Source of the DNA: Berryella intestinalis
GTDB lineage: Bacteria; Actinomycetota; Coriobacteriia; Coriobacteriales; Eggerthellaceae
Direction of reading: 5' to 3'
Length of the DNA: 64,000 bases
NCBI RefSeq assembly: GCF_000814825.1
Contig: NZ_CP009302.1
Span: 620,001-684,000 of the forward strand
The notes under the pieces are model-generated. The model worked only from the letters and a program-made list of their open reading frames with translations, made no database searches and was not told the DNA's origin. The position numbers were made by a program, and so were the translations under genes. Shown here one piece after another: positions 25,406 through 34,691 of this stretch (its first letter is position 1; each line of letters begins with the position of its first letter).

Positions 25406-28090
25406 ATGACTTCTAACGGGACACAGGATCAGGGCAGGCCGAAAGACGATTTCGCCGCCCGCGAGCGCGTTCGGTTCAACCAATGGAAGGATGCCGGGTA
25501 CTTCTCGCGCAGCGAGGGTCGCGGCGAGTACGCGCAGCATCCCTTCACCATCACCATCCCCCCGCCCAACATCACGGGCTTCCTCCATATGGGCCACGCG
25601 CTGAACGACACCATCCAGGACACCTGCATCCGCCGCGCCCGCATGCAAGGGTATCGCACCCGCTGGGTTCTGGGAACCGACCATGCGGGCATCGCCACCC
25701 AGACCAAGGTCGACAAGAAGCTGGCCGAGGAGGGTATCTCCCGCCTGCAGATCGGCCGCGAGGCGTTCATCGAGGAATGCTGGAAATGGCGCGCTCAGTA
25801 CGGCAGCACCATCGTGAACCAGATCAAGGGCATGGGCTGCTCGGTCGACTACGACGACGAGCACTTCACGCTCGACCCCGACTACGTGGATGCGGTGCGC
25901 AAGCTGTTTGTCGACTGGTACCACGACGGCATCATCTATCGCGGCAAGCGCATCGTGAACTGGTGCCCCCACTGCACCACGGCCATCGCCGACGACGAGG
26001 CGGAGTACGTGGACGAGGCGGGTCACCTGTGGTACCTGCGCTACCCTCTGACCGAGCCCGTCGACGGCATGGACCACATCGTCGTGGCCACCACGCGCCC
26101 CGAGACCATGCTGGGCGACACCGGTGTCGCGGTGAGCCCTTCGGACGAATCGAAGAAGGCGCTGGTGGGCAAGACGGTGAAGCTGCCGCTGGTCGATCGG
26201 GAGATCCCCATTTTCTCCGACTACCACGTGGACGCGTCGTTCGGCACGGGCTTCGTCAAGGTGACGCCGTCGCACGACCCCAACGACTGGGCGATGGGCG
26301 AGCGCAACGGGCTGCCGCGCATCAACGTGTTCGACGAGACCGCGCACGTGGTGGAGGGCTACGGGCGCTTCTCGGGGATGAGCCGCGACGAGGCGCGCGA
26401 GGCGATCGTCGCCGAATTCGACGCCCTCGGGCTGCTCGAGAAGGTGGAAGACCACCCTCATTCGGTCATGACCTGCTATCGGTGCCACACCAAGCTCGAG
26501 CCCTGGGAGTCCGAGCAGTGGTTCGTCGCGGTCGACCGCTTGAAGGAGGAGGCCGCCCGCGTGGTGGAGGACGGTTCGATCCGCTTCCATCCCGCCCGTT
26601 GGAAGCGCGTCTATCTCGATTGGCTCGAGAACCTGAAGGACTGGTGCATCTCGCGCCAGCTGTGGTGGGGTCACCGCATCCCCGTGTTCTACTGCGACGA
26701 GTGCGGCTGGGAGGATGCGTCGGTCGCCAACATCGAGGTGTGCCCGAAGTGCGGCAAGCCCGTCCGTCAGGACGAGGACGTGCTGGACACCTGGTTCTCG
26801 TCCCAGTTGTGGCCCTTCGCCATCCTGGGATGGACCATCGACGGCACCGAATCGCCCGAGCTGAAAGAGGTGTACCCGACCCAGGTGCTCTCGACGGCGC
26901 GCGATATCATGGGCCTGTGGGTGGCGCGCATGGTGATGGCCTCCACGTACTGCACCGGGCAGATCCCTTTCGAGCACGTCATCATCCACCCCACGGTGAT
27001 GGGGGCCGACGGCAAGCCCATGAGCAAATCGCGCGGAAACGGCGTCGATCCTTTGCGCCTCATGGAAGACTACGGTGCCGACGGCATGCGCTTCGGCCTG
27101 CTGATGCAGGTCACCGGCGGGCAGGACCTCCGCTTCAACGAGTCGAAGCTGGAGAGCAGCCGCAACTTCGCCAACAAGGTGCGCAACGCCGCCCGCTTCG
27201 TGGGAATGCATCTGGACGGCTACGAGCCCGGCGCGCCCGAACCCACCACCCCCGCCGACAAGTGGATCTTCAGCCGCCTGGCCAAGCTGGTGGCGCGTTT
27301 GGACGACCTGTACGCCGAGTTCGAGTTCGGCGACATCGCCCGCGAGCTGTACGCGTTTTTCTGGAACGAGTACTGCGACTGGTACATCGAGTTCTCCAAG
27401 AGCCGCCTGGACGAGTCGGCCGACCCGGCCGATCGCCTGGCGTGCCAGCGCAACCTCATGTTCGTACTCGACCAGGCCATCCGCCTGCTGCATCCGGTGA
27501 TGCCCTTCGTGACCGAGGACATCTACCAAGAGCTTCCCTTCGACCGCTCGCAGGCTCCGTACCTGATCGGCGCCGCATGGCCTTCCGCCTCGGAGCTTTC
27601 CCGCTTCGCCGACGACGAGGCCGAGCGCGCGATCGACATGGTATGCGAGGTCGTGACGGGGGTCCGCTCGACGCGCGCCCGCTACGGGATCTCGCCGAAA
27701 GAGCCCCTGGCGCTTGCCGTGAAGGCATCCGAGGAGGACAGTCGCCTGCTGGGTGCGCAGTCCGCCCTCATCTCGGCGATGGCGAACGCGTCTGATCTGG
27801 CCATCTCCGCCGATGCGCAGAAGCCCGCGCAGGCGGCGGCCGTTCTGGGCAGCGGTATCGAGGTGTACGTGGCGCTGGCCGGCTTGGTTGACTTCGACGC
27901 CGAGCGCGCGCGGCTCGAGAAAGAGCGGGCGAAGCTGGAGAAGGACGCCGAGAAGCTGGGCAAGAAGCTGGCGAACGAGGGCTACCTCGCGAAGGCGGCC
28001 CCCGAGATCATCGAGAAGGACCGGGCGAAGCACGCCGACGCGCTCGACCGCATCGCCCGCATCGACGTTCAGCTTGCCGAGCTGGCGTAA
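25406..28090 (+). CDS. valS: Valyl-tRNA synthetase
   Basis: An 894-residue class I synthetase. HIGH motif HMGH is at 61-64, with PPPNITG just before it. The editing domain contains [15 protein letters not shown]. Zinc-binding Cys pairs lie in [10 protein letters not shown] and CPKCGKP. The KMSKS loop ([12 protein letters not shown]) is near 537-548. The C-terminal coiled coil (about 825-890) is rich in Lys and Glu and is typical of ValRS. Just upstream, GCGGTTCTCA occurs twice 16 bp apart, ending at the start codon. A ribosome-binding AAAAAGG lies between the copies. Confidence 0.96.
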   Translation: MTSNGTQDQGRPKDDFAARERVRFNQWKDAGYFSRSEGRGEYAQHPFTITIPPPNITGFLHMGHALNDTIQDTCIRRARMQGYRTRWVLGTDHAGIATQTKVDKKLAEEGISRLQIGREAFIEECWKWRAQYGSTIVNQIKGMGCSVDYDDEHFTLDPDYVDAVRKLFVDWYHDGIIYRGKRIVNWCPHCTTAIADDEAEYVDEAGHLWYLRYPLTEPVDGMDHIVVATTRPETMLGDTGVAVSPSDESKKALVGKTVKLPLVDREIPIFSDYHVDASFGTGFVKVTPSHDPNDWAMGERNGLPRINVFDETAHVVEGYGRFSGMSRDEAREAIVAEFDALGLLEKVEDHPHSVMTCYRCHTKLEPWESEQWFVAVDRLKEEAARVVEDGSIRFHPARWKRVYLDWLENLKDWCISRQLWWGHRIPVFYCDECGWEDASVANIEVCPKCGKPVRQDEDVLDTWFSSQLWPFAILGWTIDGTESPELKEVYPTQVLSTARDIMGLWVARMVMASTYCTGQIPFEHVIIHPTVMGADGKPMSKSRGNGVDPLRLMEDYGADGMRFGLLMQVTGGQDLRFNESKLESSRNFANKVRNAARFVGMHLDGYEPGAPEPTTPADKWIFSRLAKLVARLDDLYAEFEFGDIARELYAFFWNEYCDWYIEFSKSRLDESADPADRLACQRNLMFVLDQAIRLLHPVMPFVTEDIYQELPFDRSQAPYLIGAAWPSASELSRFADDEAERAIDMVCEVVTGVRSTRARYGISPKEPLALAVKASEEDSRLLGAQSALISAMANASDLAISADAQKPAQAAAVLGSGIEVYVALAGLVDFDAERARLEKERAKLEKDAEKLGKKLANEGYLAKAAPEIIEKDRAKHADALDRIARIDVQLAELA

Positions 28091-28162
28091 GCAACCGTTT
28101 CGGATTCAGGCCCGCCGCGTTGCCGCCCGGTAGCGCGGCGGGTTCGGAGAGGTGGGAGAGAC

Positions 28163-28528
28163 ATGGCCGACGTTCTGTTCGTGGAATACCCCAAGTGCAC
28201 GACGTGCAAGAAGGCGAAGAAGTGGCTTGACGAGCACGGGGTCTCCTACACCGGCCGCCATATCGTCGAGGACAACCCGACGGCAGACGAGCTGGCTGTA
28301 TGGCACGAGCGCAGCGGGCTTCCGGTGCGCCGGTTCTTCAACACCAGCGGCATGCTGTACCGCGAGCGCAACATCAAGGCGGTCCTGGACGCTGGCATCT
28401 CCGATAAGGAGGCCTTAGAGCTGCTCGCCGGGAACGGCATGCTGGTGAAGCGCCCGATCGTCGTCGGGCCCGACTTCGTCCTCGTGGGCTTCCGCGAGGA
28501 CGCGTGGGCCGAGGCCCTTGCGCGCTAA
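28163..28528 (+). CDS. ArsC/Spx-family thioredoxin-fold protein
   Basis: A 121-residue protein with the Spx/ArsC/YffB fold. The redox CTTC motif (Cys12, Cys15) follows the first strand. The conserved FFNTSG-type segment and the MLVKRPIV turn before the last strand are present. True arsenate reductases use one N-terminal Cys and three Arg residues; the CXXC form here is closer to Spx/MgsR-like regulators or the Yffb group. No arsenic genes lie nearby. It follows valS by 72 bp with a GAGAGG-type ribosome-binding region. Confidence 0.8.
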   Translation: MADVLFVEYPKCTTCKKAKKWLDEHGVSYTGRHIVEDNPTADELAVWHERSGLPVRRFFNTSGMLYRERNIKAVLDAGISDKEALELLAGNGMLVKRPIVVGPDFVLVGFREDAWAEALAR

Positions 28529-28596
28529 GCGGGCCTGCGGCCTGGGTGCGCGTGTGAGGGCTGTGTGCTCGCGGCTGGGCGGTAACTTCCTTTTGG

Positions 28597-28602
28597 TATA
28601 AT
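28597..28602 (+). promoter_or_regulatory. Extended -10 promoter of the zinc-ribbon gene
   Basis: TTTGG-TATAAT gives a perfect -10 with the TGn extension. No good -35 is seen, which fits an extended -10 promoter. The start codon lies about 60 bp downstream. Confidence 0.5.
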
Positions 28603-28660
28603 CGACCCCGCCTGCGCATGCGGGCCTTCTGCAAATCGTAAGAGAGGAAACGAGAAGCGT

Positions 28661-29155
28661 ATGGGCGATATTCTGGCGCAGCTGTGGACTCCCGAGGTCC
28701 AGGCGGCTTTCACGCTCGCGGTCGTGTTCCTGGTCATCTTGTACGTCCTTTCCATCGTGTGGGTTGCGCGCGACGCGTACCTGCGCGGCGGGCACTGGTA
28801 CGTGTGGGCGGTCGTCGCCCTCGTCCCGTTGCTGGGCGTCATCGCGTATTGCCTGCTGAGGCCGCCTTTGCTGCTCATCGATCGGGACGAGCAGGAGCTG
28901 GAGGTGGCGCTTAAGCAGCGCGAGCTGATGAAGTACGGCGAGTGCGCCCATTGCGGTTACCCGGTCGAGGCCGATTACGTGCTGTGCCCCAATTGCCATA
29001 CGCAGCTGAAGAACCTGTGCCCCACGTGCCATCATGCGCTCGATCCGCGCTGGACGGTGTGCCCGTACTGCGCCACGCCGGTCGCTGCGCGCTCGGGACA
29101 GAATCGAACTACCGCCCCCGCCGGCCGCAAGCCGGTCATGCCGGACGAGGCATAG
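28661..29155 (+). CDS. Membrane protein with a double zinc ribbon
   Basis: A 164-residue protein. Two membrane helices lie at about 15-36 and 44-63. They are followed by a cytoplasmic linker helix and then a double zinc ribbon of four CXXC knuckles: Cys95/98, Cys109/112, Cys120/123 and Cys134/137. This is the DZR/zinc-ribbon type that often serves as a protein-docking or sensor module. The exact function is unknown; it resembles small zinc-ribbon membrane proteins of Gram-positive bacteria. A GAGGAAACGAGAAG ribosome-binding region precedes the ATG. Confidence 0.75.
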   Translation: MGDILAQLWTPEVQAAFTLAVVFLVILYVLSIVWVARDAYLRGGHWYVWAVVALVPLLGVIAYCLLRPPLLLIDRDEQELEVALKQRELMKYGECAHCGYPVEADYVLCPNCHTQLKNLCPTCHHALDPRWTVCPYCATPVAARSGQNRTTAPAGRKPVMPDEA

Positions 29156-29180
29156 CGGGCGCACGTACGCTGTCAGCATG

Positions 29181-29207
29181 AACCGCCTCGTCTCGGGGCG
29201 GTTTTGT
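29181..29207 (+). terminator. Terminator after the zinc-ribbon gene
   Basis: AACCGCC pairs with GGCGGTT across a short loop, followed by TTGTT. It separates the gene from the thrS leader. Confidence 0.6.
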
Positions 29208-29209
29208 TG

Positions 29210-29215
29210 TATATA
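29210..29215 (+). promoter_or_regulatory. Possible thrS -10 element
   Basis: TATATA at 29210-29215 would start transcription near 29221, at the base of the first leader hairpin. No convincing -35 is present, partly because the region is taken up by the upstream terminator. Confidence 0.35.
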
Positions 29216-29220
29216 CCAGG

Positions 29221-29277
29221 CTGCAGGCGCTCTGTATGCGCCCGGCAGGAAGCAGGTGCTTTGTACGCACCCGGCAG
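29221..29277 (+). promoter_or_regulatory. thrS leader: two tandem tRNA-Thr anticodon-arm mimics
   Basis: Hairpin 1 has stem GGCGC (29226-29230) / GCGCC (29238-29242) and the 7-nt loop TCTGTAT. Hairpin 2 has stem GGTGC (29255-29259) / GCACC (29267-29271) and the 7-nt loop TTTGTAC. Both have exactly the 5-bp, 7-nt geometry of a tRNA anticodon arm. At loop positions 3-5, where the anticodon sits, both read UGU, the threonine anticodon for ACA, followed by A. The stems differ by a compensatory C-G to U-A change. The outer CTGC/GCAG bases extend hairpin 1. The second hairpin ends about 10 bases before the AGAGAGG ribosome-binding site of thrS. E. coli ThrRS represses its own translation by binding such mimics; the same is inferred here. 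Confidence 0.65.
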
Positions 29278-29293
29278 AAAGAGAGGATCCATC

Positions 29294-31207
29294 ATGTTCA
29301 TCACCCTTCCCGACGGGGCTCGAAAAGAGCTCGAGGACGGATCGACGGTAGCGGATGTCGCCGCCTCCATCGGGACCGGTCTGGCGAAAGCCGCCCTGGG
29401 CGGAATCGTCAACGGAAAGGCGGTAGACGCATCGTTTCCGGTGTCTGACGGGGACGAAGTGTCCATCGTCACCGATAAGAGCGAAGGGGCGCTCGAGCTT
29501 TTGCGCCATTCGACGGCCCATGTCATGGCGGCCGCTCTGGTCGATCTGTACGGCGACGTGAAGTTCGGAGTCGGCCCGGCCATCGAGAACGGCTTCTACT
29601 ACGACGTCCAGCTCGACCGAACGCTGTCTTCGGACGATTTCGCCGCGATCGAGGCCCGCATGGCCGAGATCGTCGCTGCGGGTACGCCTTTCGAGCGCAA
29701 AGAGGTTACCCAGGCCGAGGCGCTGGAGCTGTTCGCCGACCAGCCGTTCAAGGTCGAGCTCATCAACGAGCTGCCTTCCGACCAGGTTATAACCACGTAC
29801 GGCATCGGGTCGTTCAGCGATCTGTGCCGCGGCCCGCACGTGCCCGACACGTCGAAGGTCGCCGCGTTCAAGCTGACCAAGATCGCCGGCGCGTACTGGC
29901 GCGGGGACGCCGAGCGCGAGCAGCTGCAGCGCATTTACGGAACGGCGTTCTTCAAGCAGCGCGATCTGGACACCTACCTGGCCAACCTCGAGGAGGCCGA
30001 GAAGCGCGACCACCGCAAGCTCGGTCGCGACCTGGATTTCTACATGATGAGCGATATGGCGGGCGTGGGTTTGCCGCTCTACCTTCCCAACGGCGCGCGG
30101 GTCATCCGCACGCTGCAGGAATGGCTGCGCAAAGAGCTGTACCGCCGCGGCTACGAAGAGGTCATCACGCCGCACATCTACAAGTCAGACGTATGGAAGA
30201 CGTCCGGCCATTACGATTTCTACCACGACAACATGTACTTCTTCAACATCAACGAGGGAACCGACGAGCAGCCCCGCTTCTCCGAATACGGCGTGAAGCC
30301 CATGAACTGCCCGGGTCATGTGATGCTGTTCGGCAACTCCATCCACTCGTACAAAGACCTTCCCGTCCGCTTCTTCGAGTTCGGCACGGTGTACCGCCAC
30401 GAGATGAGCGGCGCGGTGCACGGCCTCATGCGGGCCCGCGGCTTCACGCAAGACGACGCGCATGTGTTCTGCCGCGAAGACCAGGTGGTCGACGAGGTGG
30501 TCGAGATCCTCGATTTGGCGGACGCCATCATGGGCGAGTTCGGGTTCGAATACGAGGCCGAGATCTCCACGCGCCCCGAGAAGTCCATCGGATCGGACGC
30601 CATGTGGGAGCATGCCGAGAGCTCGCTGAAGAAGGCCTGCGAGGTGCGCGGGCTGAAGTACGAGCTGAACGAGGGCGACGGCGCCTTCTACGGCCCGAAG
30701 ATCGACATCAAGGTGAAAGATGCGATCGGGCGCATGTGGCAGTGCTCGACGGTCCAGGTCGATTTCAACCTGCCCGAGCGGTTCGATATCTCGTACCGCA
30801 CAGCCGACAACGGAGAGGCGCGCCCCTTCATGCTGCACCGCGCGCTGTTCGGGTCGATCGAGCGCTTCCTGGGGATCCTCATCGAGCACTACGCCGGCGC
30901 GCTGCCGCTGTGGCTGTCGCCCGTGCAGGTGGTCGTGCTGCCCATCGCCGATCGCCATAAGGAGGCGGCCGACGAGCTGGCGAAGCGCCTTCAGCGCGCA
31001 GGCGGGCGCGTGGAGGTGTACGGCCAGAACGAGCCGATGCGCGTGAAGATCGCGAAGGCCCAGGCCGGCAAGGTCCCCTACATGGTGGTTCTGGGCGACA
31101 AAGAGATCGAGACGGGCACCGTTTCGGTGCGCGAGCGCTTCGAGGGCGACCTGGGCACGTGGGACGTGTCCAAGCTCGAGGAGCTGCTGAACGACGCGCA
31201 GGTTTAG
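29294..31207 (+). CDS. thrS: Threonyl-tRNA synthetase
   Basis: A 637-residue class II synthetase of full bacterial length. Residues 1-62 form the TGS domain (FITLPDGARKEL). The editing domain contains HSTAHVMAAAL and ends with the GPHVPDT segment. The catalytic core has motif 2 (VYRHEMSGAVHGLMRARGFTQDDAH, read in parts), zinc ligand Cys in MNCPGH, and motif 3 MLHRALFGSIERF. The C-terminal anticodon-binding domain follows (VQVVVLPIADRHKEAA). The ATG at 29294 is preceded by AGAGAGG. The earlier in-frame sequence is the structured leader, not protein. Confidence 0.96.
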   Translation: MFITLPDGARKELEDGSTVADVAASIGTGLAKAALGGIVNGKAVDASFPVSDGDEVSIVTDKSEGALELLRHSTAHVMAAALVDLYGDVKFGVGPAIENGFYYDVQLDRTLSSDDFAAIEARMAEIVAAGTPFERKEVTQAEALELFADQPFKVELINELPSDQVITTYGIGSFSDLCRGPHVPDTSKVAAFKLTKIAGAYWRGDAEREQLQRIYGTAFFKQRDLDTYLANLEEAEKRDHRKLGRDLDFYMMSDMAGVGLPLYLPNGARVIRTLQEWLRKELYRRGYEEVITPHIYKSDVWKTSGHYDFYHDNMYFFNINEGTDEQPRFSEYGVKPMNCPGHVMLFGNSIHSYKDLPVRFFEFGTVYRHEMSGAVHGLMRARGFTQDDAHVFCREDQVVDEVVEILDLADAIMGEFGFEYEAEISTRPEKSIGSDAMWEHAESSLKKACEVRGLKYELNEGDGAFYGPKIDIKVKDAIGRMWQCSTVQVDFNLPERFDISYRTADNGEARPFMLHRALFGSIERFLGILIEHYAGALPLWLSPVQVVVLPIADRHKEAADELAKRLQRAGGRVEVYGQNEPMRVKIAKAQAGKVPYMVVLGDKEIETGTVSVRERFEGDLGTWDVSKLEELLNDAQV

Positions 31208-31238
31208 GCGAGCGCCGCGTTTCGCTTCCGCTTGAATC

Positions 31239-31283
31239 GGGCGCCCTCCCCCGGGCTTTCGGGGGAGGGCGCCCTGTTTTTTT
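31239..31283 (+). terminator. thrS terminator
   Basis: A 14-bp stem, GGGCGCCCTCCCCC (31239-31252) with its complement at 31261-31274, is followed by G and seven T's. It is the strongest terminator in the window. Confidence 0.9.
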
Positions 31284-31394
31284 GCGCGGGGAGAAAGGCG
31301 GTTCGGCCCGGGCGGCCAGCGTCCGGGTGGCCGGTGCTCCCTCTGCGCTGCACCGATGCATCGCGACGCGCCGACACGGCACGACGCGCCCGGC

Positions 31395-32303
31395 TTATGC
31401 TTCGAGGTAGGCTGCCAGTGCGGGCCACAGACGGTGCGCGACCTCGTAGCCTTGGAGGTAGAGGTCGATCAGCGCATCGCGGTCCTTCTCCATGTTCGAG
31501 ACGGTGACGGGATGCTCGGGCCAGATGACGAACGCGTCTTTCGCGGCGTGCATGCGCTTGAGGGCTCGGTAGGTCCGGTTGTACTCGATGTGGCGGCACT
31601 CCAGGCGGTCGAGATAGTAGGGGAAATCGCGGTACACCTGCCGCTCGAGCGCTGCGAGCTTGTCGGGTTCGCGTTCGAAGTCGGCGTGGTGGGTGCATAC
31701 GACGATCCGCTTGGTGTTCGGTCGCGTGATCTGGGAATAGATGATGGGGATGCTGTCGCAGGTCCCCCCGTCCAAAAGCTTCTTGCCGTCGACCTCCACG
31801 ATCTGGCTGACCAAGGGGATGGAAGACGACGCTATCAGGTAGGGCCGCCCCTCTTCGGAGCCGAGATGGGCATGGTAGTCCGCTTCGCCCGTTTCCAGGT
31901 CCGACGCCACGCTGACCAGCGTCATGGGGGAGCGGTCGAAGAACCCGTAGTCGATGGGCTCGAGCTTTTCGGGGATCTGCCGGAACATGAAGTCCCGACC
32001 GCACGCGTTTCCCGTGAGCGCATAGCTTTTGAGCGACAGGTAGCGCCAATCCTGGCAGTACTTCGCGTTCAAGTACGCGGTTTGGCCGCGGTAGCCGGCC
32101 ACGTAGTACCAACCGCACAGCGCGCCCGCCGAAACGCCGATCACGCGGTCGCAGAACAGGGAGCGCTCCATGAGGGCGTCGCACACGCCCGCGGTGAACT
32201 GGCCGCGCATGGCTCCGCCCTCCAACACGAGATCGACGGCTGCGGTTGCATGTCCCTGGTAGGCGGGGGCGTCGGCTGCAGGGCCGGGTGCGGTGCGTTC
32301 CAT
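31395..32303 (-). CDS. Patatin-like phospholipase
   Basis: A 302-residue serine hydrolase of the patatin family. The oxyanion-hole motif GGAMRG is at 29-34. The nucleophile Ser58 lies in GVSAG at 56-60. The catalytic Asp178 is in the DGG motif (LLDGGTCDS). No signal peptide is seen, so it probably acts on membrane lipids from inside the cell, as with the YjjU/RssA-type bacterial patatins. The start ATG at 32303 was chosen because AGAAGG lies at good spacing before it; a longer in-frame start lacks a ribosome-binding site. Confidence 0.88.
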   Translation of the reverse strand: MERTAPGPAADAPAYQGHATAAVDLVLEGGAMRGQFTAGVCDALMERSLFCDRVIGVSAGALCGWYYVAGYRGQTAYLNAKYCQDWRYLSLKSYALTGNACGRDFMFRQIPEKLEPIDYGFFDRSPMTLVSVASDLETGEADYHAHLGSEEGRPYLIASSSIPLVSQIVEVDGKKLLDGGTCDSIPIIYSQITRPNTKRIVVCTHHADFEREPDKLAALERQVYRDFPYYLDRLECRHIEYNRTYRALKRMHAAKDAFVIWPEHPVTVSNMEKDRDALIDLYLQGYEVAHRLWPALAAYLEA

Positions 32304-32572
32304 GGTGCCTTCTTTCATCGGGTGCGTGCGCGCATCGGTTTTGCAGGGAGTGCAGGTTGGGCGTCGATGTCGGCCGCAGGGCCGCCCGAACCGTTCGGGG
32401 GCCGTTTCCTTAGTATAGGGATACCGCCGCCGTTCGGTTCCCGCCTGCACGCAGTCCGCACGTATACGGAAGGTAACGGTTGGAAACGAGGTCGTCCCTG
32501 CGTCGGAAATGCATTAAGATTGTAAGCAATTTAAACGCCTGTCATGCCGATAGGAAACATAAGGAGGCTCCG

Positions 32573-32881
32573 ATGAGCGAAGTGATCAATTCCGCAAACT
32601 TCCAGGAGAAGGTTCTGGATGCCAAGACCCCCGTTCTGGTCGACTTCTATGCAACCTGGTGCGGCCCCTGCAAGATGATGGCCCCTACCGTCGACGAGAT
32701 CGCCGCCGAGAAGGCCGGCGAGGTCGCGGTCTACAAGATCGACATCGACGAGAACCCCGACATCGCCCAGCGCTACGGCGTCATGAGCATCCCGACCTTC
32801 ATCTCGTTCGAGGGCGGCAACCTCAAGAAGCAGGTGATCGGCGCGCAGCCCAAGCAGGCTCTGCTCGATCTCCTTTCCTAG
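32573..32881 (+). CDS. trxA: Thioredoxin
   Basis: A 102-residue thioredoxin with WCGPC (Cys30, Cys33), preceded by LVDFYAT and followed by the cis-proline segment SIPTF. It passes electrons from thioredoxin reductase to disulfides; a trxB gene is about 15 kb away in this window. The ribosome-binding site is AAGGAGG. A terminator lies just after it, so it is a single-gene unit. Confidence 0.97.
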   Translation: MSEVINSANFQEKVLDAKTPVLVDFYATWCGPCKMMAPTVDEIAAEKAGEVAVYKIDIDENPDIAQRYGVMSIPTFISFEGGNLKKQVIGAQPKQALLDLLS

Positions 32882-32902
32882 CATCGATCGAACGCGGTTT
32901 GC

Positions 32903-32933
32903 GAACGGCCCTCGAAAGAGGGCCGTTTTTTGT
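32903..32933 (+). terminator. trxA terminator
   Basis: AACGGCCCTC and GAGGGCCGTT pair across GAAA, followed by TTTTT. Confidence 0.85.
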
Positions 32934-32993
32934 GAGAATCAGGTTATTTCTTTTACTAATAACTTTATTGCGTCTCAATGTCATGTCTCGGTT

Positions 32994-33022
32994 ACATTAG
33001 AAATTCTCACTGTGCTACAGTA
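32994..33022 (+). promoter_or_regulatory. Possible promoter and inverted repeat of the first TetR gene
   Basis: TTACAT, an 18-bp spacer and TACAGT lie in an AT-rich zone before the first TetR gene. GTGAGAAT (near 32932) and ATTCTCAC (near 33003) are inverted copies about 60 bp apart that flank the zone. Both signals are weak. Confidence 0.35.
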
Positions 33023-33058
33023 CGAGCCAAGGTTGGGTCGTGCAAAAGGATGGAAGCT

Positions 33059-33727
33059 ATGGCTACTCATCCAGGAAAGCCTGCCGTAAACCATCTTCGC
33101 GCAGGCGAGCTCCGTCGCAAAGAGCTCATCGAGGCTGCTCGGTACGTATACGAACAGAAGGGCATCGAGCGCTCTTCCGTCAAGGACATAACCGACCACC
33201 TGTATGTGACGCGCAGCCTGTTCTACCACTACTTCGTCGATAAGGACGATATAACCGAGTGGGTGCTTCTCACCTACGTGCGCGACTTCGTCAAACTGGC
33301 GCAACGGTGGAACGAGCGCCGCGCGCGGGGCGATGTGCGCACCGCGGTGTCCCAGTGCACGCGGTTGTTTCGCCAGGCGGTGTTCGACGACAACCCCTTG
33401 CGCGCCGAGATCGCGGGGCCGACGCGCGCCGACAGGTACCTGAGCTTCACGTTCCGCTGCACCGAAGAGGTGACGCGGTTCTGCCTGTGCGAGGTCATCC
33501 CCGAATACAGGAGGTTCCACCCCTTCGAGCTCGCGCATCCGTACGAAACGGTGTACCTGCTGCTGTTCGGGTTGGTGGGCCTTATCCGCCGCTACCCCGA
33601 TACGCCCGACGACGTGATTGCGGACATCGTTATCGATACGCTGCACCTCGAAGCGGATCGGCGGGGGTCGGAAAACCGGCTCGCCGTGCCGCCCGCAGAC
33701 CTCGCCTGGTGTTTTCCAACCGTATGA
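33059..33727 (+). CDS. TetR-family transcriptional regulator (first of two)
   Basis: A 222-residue regulator. The N-terminal helix-turn-helix spans about residues 20-66, with AARYVYEQKGIERSSVKDI and the recognition helix VTRSLFYHYF. The C-terminal ~150 residues are the helical ligand and dimer domain with no recognisable ligand motif. ATG at 33059 was chosen for its AGGA spacing; ATG 33050 is possible. It shares the SLFYHYF..KDD.TE pattern, domain length and C-terminal layout with the next gene, so the pair arose by duplication. It probably controls itself and/or the respiratory operon downstream. Confidence 0.88.
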   Translation: MATHPGKPAVNHLRAGELRRKELIEAARYVYEQKGIERSSVKDITDHLYVTRSLFYHYFVDKDDITEWVLLTYVRDFVKLAQRWNERRARGDVRTAVSQCTRLFRQAVFDDNPLRAEIAGPTRADRYLSFTFRCTEEVTRFCLCEVIPEYRRFHPFELAHPYETVYLLLFGLVGLIRRYPDTPDDVIADIVIDTLHLEADRRGSENRLAVPPADLAWCFPTV

Positions 33728-33821
33728 TTAAGCGCGAAACCTCCATGATTGCTTCAAGCGGTTGAATTACCTGTTCTTACAACGCCTGTTCAGGCCGTTG
33801 ACACTTTTTGCAATCTGTTCA

Positions 33822-33863
33822 TTGACGCCCTGTCAAATGTGAACATATTATGTGCCTATGTTC
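33822..33863 (+). promoter_or_regulatory. Promoter and palindromic operator of the second TetR gene
   Basis: TTGACG (33822-33827), an 18-bp spacer and TATTAT (33846-33851) form the promoter. The -10 is overlapped by the inverted repeat GAACATA (33841-33847) / TATGTTC (33857-33863), with a 9-bp gap. A further imperfect inverted repeat, TGTTCATTGAC and GTCAAATGTGAACA, covers the -35. This is the usual layout for autorepression by a TetR dimer. Confidence 0.6.
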
Positions 33864-33890
33864 GGATAGGGAGCAGATGAAAGGGTTGTC

Positions 33891-34544
33891 ATGGCGGTCT
33901 CGGTATCTGAACAAAGCGGGCATGCGCCCATCGCGGAGCTTCGGCGAACCGATATCGTCGAGGCCGCCCGCAGCCTGTACGAGAGGAAGGGCATCGGCAG
34001 CACGTCGGTCAAAGACATCGCGGCCGAAGTGGGTGTGACACGCAGCCTGTTCTACCATTACTTCAAGAACAAAGACGACGTCACCGAGGCGGTCCTCGAC
34101 ACTTACGTTCAGGATTTCGTCGAGCTGGTCCGGCATTGGAACGCCTCGCGCGAGCTCGGGAACGTGCGCAAGGCCCTGTCCGAGAGCATCAAGGTGATTC
34201 GCAGGGGCCTGTTCGACAACAACTCCCTGCGCAAGGATCTGGCCAACAACGAAAACGCCGGCCTGTACCTGAAATTCGCCTCGCGCGTGTCGGAGGCGCT
34301 TGCCCGCTACATCACCGACACCACGGTGGTCGATTACGCCCGGTACCACGAAATCGAGATCGACCATGTGTTCGAGACCTTCTACGTGCTGATCAGCGGA
34401 CTGGTGAGCTACATGCGCTACAACCCCGAAGTGTCCGACGAGGTGCTGGCCGATATCGTCGCCCAGACCCTGCGGCTGGACCTCGACTACGTTCCCGGCG
34501 GGTCGAAGGTCGCGCCTTGTGCGACGGGGGCCGCGCCGCGCTAG
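33891..34544 (+). CDS. TetR-family transcriptional regulator (second of two)
   Basis: A 217-residue regulator. The helix-turn-helix lies at about 22-67 (IVEAARSLYERKGIGSTSVKDIA, then VTRSLFYHYFKNKDD, read in parts). The C-terminal half is helical and resembles the upstream paralogue. It is encoded 147 bp before the five-gene respiratory operon on the same strand, so it is the best candidate for that operon's regulator. The ligand could be the reductase substrate or a related aromatic compound; this is inference. Confidence 0.88.
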   Translation: MAVSVSEQSGHAPIAELRRTDIVEAARSLYERKGIGSTSVKDIAAEVGVTRSLFYHYFKNKDDVTEAVLDTYVQDFVELVRHWNASRELGNVRKALSESIKVIRRGLFDNNSLRKDLANNENAGLYLKFASRVSEALARYITDTTVVDYARYHEIEIDHVFETFYVLISGLVSYMRYNPEVSDEVLADIVAQTLRLDLDYVPGGSKVAPCATGAAPR

Positions 34545-34691
34545 GCGGTGCCGACTGAGAATCGCGGCGGTTCGTCCGCCTTGGAATACATGTGAGAAGC
34601 GCCCGGGGGAGGGCTTGGCTTCTTGCGTCCGAAAAAGGGGATTGGTTCCGGCTGCGCGTCGGAATGAGCGAAACGATGTAAGGAGGAAACG

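Noticed and set aside
25380-25406. Duplicated GCGGTTCTCA just before valS as a T-box or mimic
   Set aside because: The repeat has no hairpin of anticodon-arm shape and no T-box core. It may be a simple duplication.
28163-28528. Arsenate reductase for arsenic resistance
   Set aside because: The CXXC motif and the absence of other ars genes fit an Spx/ArsC-like protein better than a true arsenate reductase.
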